A stretch of DNA of 64,000 bases from Lepraria neglecta (lineage: Eukaryota; Ascomycota; Lecanoromycetes; Lecanorales; Stereocaulaceae), in NCBI GenBank assembly GCA_033220425.1, contig CM065653.1, positions 1,054,001-1,118,000 of the forward strand. Reading direction: 5' to 3'. The translations under genes were made by a program, and so were the position numbers. Of this stretch, positions 56,845 to 64,000 are shown in pieces. The notes below the pieces were generated by a model that was not told the DNA's origin, ran no database searches, and was given only the letters and a program-made list of their open reading frames with translations. Position 1 is the stretch's first letter. Every line of letters starts with the position of its first letter.

Positions 56845-57899
56845 TTAATAAAGAGCACAGGCAAGGATGGTCTGCACAAAATGAAGCTCAATCTCAAGAC
56901 GTGACTGATTGTGTGACCTGCCTTTGATCTGGTGGGTCTAGTTGCATCATCGAAGCGGATCACTAGTGTCAGCCTTGAACAGGGCCGCAACAAGCTTGAA
57001 AGGTCCGATTTCGCTGTTCAGTCTAGACCGACCGTTACCTCACCGCCGAGCGCTCTTAGGTGCCTCCTTTGCCTTCTCTGGTGGCTGTGCAGGGTCTTGT
57101 CATGGGGCGGTCTGCAGAGCGTCTACCTTTCTTCTGATGTAAAGAATAGGGTCACGACCCGCTCTCGCAGGCGTAGAGATCTCAAGAGCAACGGAGGGAA
57201 CAGAGGAGTATTCAGTGCAAGATTAACATTTAAGCGCGGCGGCAAAGGCGTCTATCATAGCGTGGTCTAATACGGTTAGTGCATATAGTCCTATCTCCAA
57301 ACGTGTCTCCTGACCAGGCCAAGAACCGTCACCATCCCAACTGCTTCTGGCACTTGGAAGGTGTATCAGACAATTTGATTGAATTTCAGGGGCTGGGAAT
57401 TTCAGTCTTCCCTGGGACTGATGAGAGCCACTTCTGTAATCACGTGGAATTTATAATGAGTTTTACATACTGATGCTTACTACTCTATCGACCAAGGACG
57501 TCTGTCTCTAACAATGGTAGTATGCTAAATGCCGAAATTACATGAAAGCCGCCGAGAACCTTCAAGAAACGCGAGTAATTGCTCATAGCCTAGTCTAATT
57601 GCTCGATGAAGTAGGAAACCGTGAACGAGTGACCGCCGTAATTTTGGAAAGAGGCCTTGATGGAGTTCGCTGGAGGGTGACTAGCGAAGAAAGAAAAGGT
57701 CGCTGAATGGGAAGAAAGTCGTCGATCGTCGATTGAGGAACTCACGCCTAGTATCTCAGAGCTGGTATGTCGAAGTCGTGAAAGCTAGCTCTATTTAGCT
57801 ATAATATGTCCTGCTTATAATTCAGCATTCTACTGCGGCGCGAGAAGTGGTGGTACGAAGGTGGTGCGAACGTACCTTGTGTGGTCCATAATTGAGCTG

Positions 57900-58034
57900 C
57901 TAGCGAATGAATGTTGCTAATGTATCTCTTGTGGTTCCGCAATTGCTGCAATGATCGTTATTTTTGATTGACATTGGGCCATTCTGGCAGTTCCCACAAT
58001 ACCAGCGGGTCATTCCCGGAGGTGTAGGTGGCAT
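57900..58034 (-). CDS. Small zinc-ribbon protein, paralogue 3
   Basis: 44 aa: a Pro-rich start MPPTPPGMT, then RWYCGNC, QNGPMSIKNND, HCSNCGTTRD and a short tail. Cys pairs and the NGPM(S/T)I core match paralogues 1 and 2; the linker is three residues shorter. A longer overlapping frame (58266-57958) runs over the same DNA in another phase and hides it. An upstream exon is possible because the protein is so short. Function unknown. Confidence 0.5.
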   Translation of the reverse strand: MPPTPPGMTRWYCGNCQNGPMSIKNNDHCSNCGTTRDTLATFIR

Positions 58035-59599
58035 GTCGTTGAAGATGCGGGTTGGAAGTCTTGCCAGGAGGCTCCAAAGAGACGGAGGTGTTGGGGTTTA
58101 CGAACGAAGATTTGACTTCTATGTGTGAAGTGCTCGCGTAACGTCTGAGATCGCAATGATTTATTCTGAAAGTCTGAAGAGGAAATATGCTTTGAATTGT
58201 CTCAGGTGGATTTCCTCTGCTCTTATAGAAAAGCAATGAGGACGATTTACCGTTAGGATGAACCATTTGAGCCAGACTTACACCGCTTTCCCCGATGGCC
58301 TTTGTGGAGTAGCAGTGCCCCTTCAGGGCGTTACTTGTCAGCTCGTGGTCTCTACAAAGGGCGAGTGGAATGAGGGAGAACTATTGGACTTGTCCTGACC
58401 ACTAGAAAGCATTCTTGCGAGAAACAAGGCGTAGGGATGTTGATGAACACAATGGCGGAGCAAACTAGTCAAGGTCTTTAAGAACTCCAGTCGGACGAGT
58501 CAGGTTCATCAAAGCTCGGAAACCCAATTGATTGGCCTTTCTGGAACAATCAAGAGATGGTCTATGCCTTCGTGCGAGCAAGATTTGCAGCCTAGCAATG
58601 TGTGAAACAGCATTTTCGCGCACTCGTGCAGATGACTTGAACCGCAATGACGTCTTAGATCGCTCGGTGTGAGAAACCTTCATTTGGCCTAGCTGGTCGA
58701 ATCGGAGCCACCTAATGTCGGTGTGATGATGGTTCAGAGGCTTAGACTTGACGGTTATGCATATCTTAGCAAATTCGCTACCAAAGAACCATTGAAGCCA
58801 CTCGCCTTATAAGGTGTAACGGTCGAGGCCTAGTTGGGCGCCTTATGGGGAAGTTCCCCGAGAGTGGCAATTCCTCGCGTTTTAGTCTCGAGTGGTGATG
58901 TTCGTTTCTTCAGTCGCATAGCCCCTATGCAGCCCTGTTTGCTAGTACTAGTGTTCCATTCCCTTGGGCCCTTATGCGGTCTTGTGACATAGGACGGAGA
59001 GACACTAGGGGAGATTCGAGCGTAGAGTACGGGTCTCCCTGTCTTACATACCGTTCTAAACCTGCAATATAGAGGGCTACGTTTCAGATTTGGTCTTCGC
59101 GCCAAGACGTCGCAGTAATAGCCCATGGTAAACACATGCAACGGGCCTACGCTGTGGGGCTCCAAATGTGTTGCCAAACAAGAACTCTCCTAAAGGGAAA
59201 ATTGTGACAGTCTTGCGGGCACCCCTCAAGGTCCGCCAATGCGTAACTTACCGTTAGCATTCCTCGACTTCAAACTGCCGTGGCATACAAAAACGAGCAT
59301 AACACTGGGGCCAAATCAACGAGGGTGATGGTTATGAATAGTTACTGAGATCTATGAAGCCAATAAATGATACAAGAAATTTAGATAAACAACTGTAACA
59401 CGCCCCTTCAAATCATCCGCATGCTTCCCATAGAAAGAACAATGCAGTAGATCATGAGATAGAAGAAACGAATGCTGCTGGTCTCACCAACCCGCCAGCT
59501 TCGGAACATATATTGAAGCGCCGTCCGAACGTCCTTAACCGCATCCAATTCAGAGCCCCATGATTCGTCGTGGAAGTGGGCAAGACACAGACAAGGTAC
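58035..59599. other. Intergenic, no supported gene
   Basis: Minus frames at 58683-58465 and 59177-58830 show no domain or Cys pattern. Confidence 0.4.
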
Positions 59600-60049
59600 C
59601 TACGCCGTCTGGCAATCACCGCATCTCAGGTGATTGCAATCGCAACATCTTGGTGCTAGGCTACCTTGCGGCTGGTGGCATTGGCAACACTTCCACCCGG
59701 ACGCAGCTCGAGTCGTAGGCTGGCCTGCACATGCATCACACTCCGCTAGTGGACCTCCTGTCGCTAATTAGCCAAATTCGCCGCGTGGCTTGAGATGATA
59801 GCTGGCAGCAACATGCTTACTCTCATAGCCGATGGCTGGGTCAAGCTGAGTGAAAGCTCCTGGATAAGGATTGTGGCCGAAACCAGTTTGACCCAATGGG
59901 CCCTCTCCAGAGGATGACAGAGGTAATAGACTTGATGATGCCTCGATCTCGACATAGTTCAATGTTTCGTCATTCAGTAGAGACTGGAGTTCTTTCGCGG
60001 TGGACATCTCGAAGCGGAGAGCGGAGGGATAGAGTGCCATCGTTGCCAT
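59600..60049 (-). pseudogene. Zinc-ribbon paralogue 5 interrupted by an in-frame stop
   Basis: From Met at 60049 (or 60007, MSTAKELQSLLNDETLNYVE) the frame runs 93 codons to a TAA at 59768. It then continues in the same frame, open for 55 codons, through GWKCCQCHQPQGSLAPRCCD and CNHLRCGDCQTA to a TAG at 59600. The second part is a six-Cys unit like that at 55248-55550. TAA could derive from CAA by one C-to-T change. Alternatives are a short intron around the stop (a GCTAATTAG acceptor-like sequence is there, but the branch-acceptor distance is implausibly short) or two separate genes. Function unknown. Confidence 0.5.
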
Positions 60050-61731
60050 TGCTTGGCCGGTTAAAGAGGAGGTTTGCTCTGCTCCGGTAAGTCGAGAATT
60101 GAATGTTGGTGAGACTCGGTTATATCAGCATGGACAGCCTTGTTGGACAATAGCGAAGTATGTTGTAGAGGAAAAGTGGATGAGATGGCGCGCTGATGGC
60201 TTATATACTCTCGAAGAATTCGGCCTCCATGTCTTCAAGACTCCCGATTTCAATGCAGGTAGCTGTCATTGGTTTCCCGTCTGATGGGTTTCCCAATGTT
60301 ATACAGAAGACGCGGTCAGAGGGAGGCGAAGTATGAGGCCAAGACTTTCGTAGCCACTGTAGTAAGTCAATGCTACGCTCACAAATTGTTGGAGTTGTGC
60401 TCATATGGTCTCCACAGTCTGACCCCGACACTTAACTGCCCTCATTCGTCGAGCTTCGGGCGACAAGAGGGGGCGAAGCAAGAGGATGGGGTCTCATGAC
60501 GAAAGATTTCTTTGAGCGAGCAGAAGCTTGCTCTATTGGCAGAATACGAAGCTTCGATCAAAATCAAAGCTACTGCCTAGACTATTCATCCTAAGAAGGC
60601 ACAAAGCATCGATGGATGGAGCTGGCATGACTGGGAGTTTACGTGATACGTCTATTAACAAATCAACAGCGCTAGCGTTGTTGCGAGCAAAGAGAAGTAT
60701 TTGAGTAAATTAAGAACAATGGAAAGTAGGGTTTCATAGGGAAACGTTCTGAGTTTGACACTCGGCACGATACCTGGCTGTGAGAAATCTATGTCATCTT
60801 CAGCCCAGTTTTGATGGCATGGGCCGATCGCATGGACGTGCCCAGCGATCTTTAGAATAAACCTTTTGTCAAATGAAAATTCAGATTTTCGGCGCTGATA
60901 TTCTCAGGTCAGGTGTGAAATAGTCGGCTGAAAGCGAGATGGGGTGGCTGAGTAGGACCGTCAGATTTGGGACGACTCGGGGGTTGTCCATAGAGATGAG
61001 ATGATGCTATGTTTGATGTCACTTTTTCGAGAATAGATCTTCGTGCCCGTGACCTAGATCAGAGGGTTGGGGCAGTGTCCGCGGGGTCACAATCTTGAGG
61101 CCACACCGCTACAATTGGTTAGAAACAGCGCAACACGTTCGGCGATCAAGAAGCGTTTCATGACAGGACAAGTGCAGCAAAGAGCGTATATGCTTCTGTT
61201 GGCTAATTGGGCTCGGCAATGAAGCCCGCAAGTGCTCCATGCAAACTTCGCAGCATCCTGACTCCACAATAGTTTGCTCTGATGTCATTAGCGCATGGAG
61301 ATGGAAGAAATAGTTCTAGGTGCCTGGTTTGCCTTGATGGCTGAGCGACACTTGTCATGGCGGAGTCTCCTGCTAGTTTAGTCTGAACTCGGCATAACCT
61401 CAAAAGAATGAAGAGCAATTGTAAAGGGCGGACACGGCGGAAGCAGAGTGATAAGACTTTATTGAGGACATTGCCCTATCAGCGCCTGGCGCGTTTGCGG
61501 CTAGCAATCTTGGCGTATCTTAATGTAATATATTTTCAGTACGATACCTTAGCACGAAAGGATGCAGCTTTCAGCTGGCCCAGCTTCAGTCTTTGGACTT
61601 AATGTTATCATGATTATAGCAGCTACTAGTTCAAACTTTCTTGAAAACGAATACTCTCGTCTCTCAAAAAGCCCCACCATGCGCTGCTGACACATAAAGG
61701 CCACAGCTCGGCCCCGTCCAACAAGTCCTCC
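60050..61731. other. Intergenic, no supported gene
   Basis: Only short frames without domains (for example 61087-61269 minus, 61408-61602 plus). The right end is the promoter of the palmitoyltransferase gene. Confidence 0.4.
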
Positions 61732-63552
61732 ATGGCCCAAGCGTCGTTCAATAAGACAGCAGCCAACCTCTGGGTCTCTCGAATCATCCCATTAGTACTC
61801 ATCGGAATTTTAGGATATGTGACGTGGGTGGTGATAGTGCTCATATGCGGTGAGAAAAGATCAGTGGACGTGAAGTCTACATTGCTGACAGAAGCAACAG
61901 CGAACTACCTCATCAACCCTCCTCAGTCTCTCCATACGCCACATCATGGCGCAGGCATCGCAATTGTTGTCTTGTATTCGATCCTCCTTCTGCTCATCGG
62001 TGTTACCTACTTTCGCCTACTGTTCACCGTGATACACAATCCTGGCTATGTACCGCGCGGTCCGCAATGGTACGCTCAGCAAGAGCAAAAAGCAAGGGGG
62101 AAGCAACGGCATGGTAGGCAGCATAGCAAGAAAGATAGCGACAGCTCCAACGAGAAGAGTGAGGGCAGCAGGGATCCAGCTAGCAATGCTTATATCTACG
62201 GAGGTTCCCCTGGAACTGCTACAACAGAGCTGGCGCCTAGTATACGAGACTTCTACACAAAAGATGCATTCGTTTGCCAAGGAGATGGTCGACCTATATG
62301 GTGCTCGACTTGCTTGAATTACAAGCCGGACAGAGCCCATCACTGCAGTGAAATCGAGCGGTGCACTCGTAAAATGGACCATTTCTGCCCGTGGTAGGTG
62401 CTCTAGCGCACAATACAGCCCAGACACGTCAAAAAAAGCCTTCACAGTGTCTTGGAAGCTTCTATTGCAACTGTATACGCAGTAAAAAGCACTGACGGCT
62501 TCTAGGGTGGGTGGTGTGGTTTCCGAGACGTCCTTCAAATTTTTTATCCAATTCGTGGCATGGACCGCGGTCTACTGTATCTTTAATCTTATTGTTGCGG
62601 CATACTTCTTTGCAGAGTACAAGAGAAAGGTACGAAATTCTGGCTGTCTCATAATCTCGCCCCATCACAGTCACACATCCACAAGGCTCCGCGAGCCTCA
62701 GTTAAACGCAGGCAACAACACGGCTGGGAGCCACATCCCAGTCCCCATGTTCCTTGTCTCGCCAACAAAGCCTATTTCAACGTCTCAAAGATATCAGGCT
62801 GACTGTGTTTCGCAGACCCACGCCATCAACGTCCACTGGCTCGTCACTCTATGTTTGTAAGCAAATCCCATTCTAGGTTGAAGTGCTTTAACTTATTATG
62901 TTTTAGAGGCGCACTCTTTGGCATGTTCACTATCGGGATGGCTGGCAGCTCTCTCCAATTCGCCATCCTCAATACCACCACCATCGAGAATTTGTCTCGC
63001 AAGAATATCGTCTGGACGCTGGCCTTATACATGCCAAGACTTCCCGAGACGCCACCTGGCTTCCGAACTATCTCATATTCCACAAAACAGAGAATGAAGG
63101 GCTCGGACGCAACCGGTGATCAAGCTGCCGGTACAATCAGAACGTTCGCCATCCTTCACACAAAGCCGGGGGAGAACCCGTTTGATCTTGGACCGTTTCA
63201 GAACTACAAAACTGTGATGGGAGAACACTGGTACGACTGGTTCTTGCCAATCAAGTACAGCCCTTGCTGTTATCATGATGGAACCGATAGCCAGTTTGCT
63301 TTGGGCCCTGTCGTACAACGAATGCGGCGAGAAGCGGGCATTGAACTTCCCGAGGAGGTGGATGAGGAGAAAACACACCGAAGGCAGAGACGCAGGCGGC
63401 GGCGGCATCGAAGTGATACTGCTGGAGCTAGGGATGCGGGGGTGGGGCATTCCGATGGTCTAAACGAGAAGGTTGGACCAGACACTGGAAAACATGGGGA
63501 CGAGGTCGACTTGGAAAGCGGCCTCGCGCATACCAATAGCATTGTACAATGA
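61732..63552 (+). CDS. PFA5: Palmitoyltransferase, PFA5-like DHHC family (DHFC variant)
   Basis: Exons 61732-62393, 62506-62629, 62816-62856 and 62907-63552 give 490 aa. The enzyme S-acylates membrane-associated proteins. Two N-terminal membrane helices (about 17-39 and 75-98) precede a charged loop. The cysteine-rich domain follows: [46 protein letters not shown]. The catalytic tetrad reads DHFC in place of DHHC, and VGGVV replaces NNCVG, both of which I associate with fungal PFA5 proteins. Two more helices follow ([20 protein letters not shown] and [19 protein letters not shown]). The cytosolic tail contains [19 protein letters not shown], the conserved C-terminal element of the family, and ends Arg- and Asp-rich. 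The 186-bp third intron is unusually long here. Confidence 0.9.
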
Positions 63553-64000
63553 AGATAACCATCAGCGTTAGCACGAACTGTAGAAAAATCTAGCAAGAAC
63601 GTACCGATTTAAGACAGGAGAATCCCCATCGCAGCCCTCCTAGAGACCATAATTTACCGTTCTAACCTCACAGGACGACTTCTTCGCTATAATCTTTTAC
63701 TTCAATATCTAGATATTTGATACAGCAAGACGTCCAATCAAGCATAAAGTCGCCAAAATCTTTGCTCCAATGTCCACATTTAAGCTACATACAAACCTCT
63801 AGTTGAGCTTTGACCATACCATTTAATGCTTATACGAAGCATCGCTTCACCCCAAATACTGGTCTTTTACCCCAGCAAGTGCGAAAAATCGCCGCGGACT
63901 AGTGTCATGTAGTGATTGATTCGTAACGGGAGAGGTCAAAAACACGTGCCAATTTAGTATAAGAAAATCCTATATAGCTAATCATACATCATCATGCACC
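63553..64000. other. Window end, no supported gene
   Basis: AT-rich 3' flank of the palmitoyltransferase gene. No frame or repeat that I would call. Confidence 0.5.

Noticed and set aside
57958-58266. A 102-codon minus frame over zinc-ribbon paralogue 3
   Set aside because: The other phase encodes the Cys4 unit shared with paralogues 1 and 2. This frame has no such support, although it might contribute an upstream exon.

Overview
The window reads as nuclear DNA of a filamentous ascomycete (Pezizomycotina). The genes are small and intron-bearing, with introns of about 45-120 bp, GT..AG borders and CTAAC/CTGAC-type branch sites. The set includes squalene epoxidase, Cu/Zn SOD, transaldolase, Tudor-SN, a fungal rhodopsin-domain protein and a PFA5-type palmitoyltransferase. 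I cannot name the species. The exon structures given were worked out by hand from splice sites and frame continuity.

Layout. 0.6-5.8 kb: a GMC oxidoreductase (-) and a rhodopsin-domain membrane protein (+). 6.0-8.0 kb: two small genes cut into exons of 24-85 bp (first exon of the second gene longer) by about 14 short introns, nearly all carrying a CATATGC palindrome next to the branch site. The motif recurs about every 90-100 bp and ends in a perfect 24-bp palindrome. I regard this as the most unusual object in the window. 8.1-16.6 kb: a transposon graveyard, with a Helitron cut off before its Rep domain, a degraded chromodomain gene with nonsense codons, and unassigned repeat-like DNA. 16.9-25.0 kb: squalene epoxidase (ERG1), an uncharacterised coiled/acidic protein, a zinc-less MDR oxidoreductase and a conserved disordered protein. 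26.4-29.2 kb: a dead hAT transposon with terminal inverted repeats and an 8-bp target duplication, set in an older repeat.

29.7-50.4 kb is a gene-dense housekeeping block: SOD1 (+) converging on Tudor-SN (-), an isochorismatase-family hydrolase, transaldolase, a short-chain dehydrogenase, a patch of diverged repeats, an AlkB-like dioxygenase with two Cys4 motifs and an apparent one-base frameshift, an uncharacterised two-exon gene, a 4CL-like acyl-CoA synthetase ending in a peroxisomal AKL signal, an NTF2-fold protein and an SQT1/AAMP-type WD40 protein. 50.4-61.7 kb is gene-poor except for five very small zinc-ribbon proteins, all on the minus strand and apparently diverged paralogues; one carries an in-frame stop. 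61.7-63.6 kb holds the PFA5-like palmitoyltransferase.

Apart from general redox and carbon metabolism (SOD1, transaldolase, SDR, MDR, GMC), the genes do not form an obvious pathway or biosynthetic cluster. The region looks like ordinary core genes separated by islands of transposon relics and rapidly evolving small genes.
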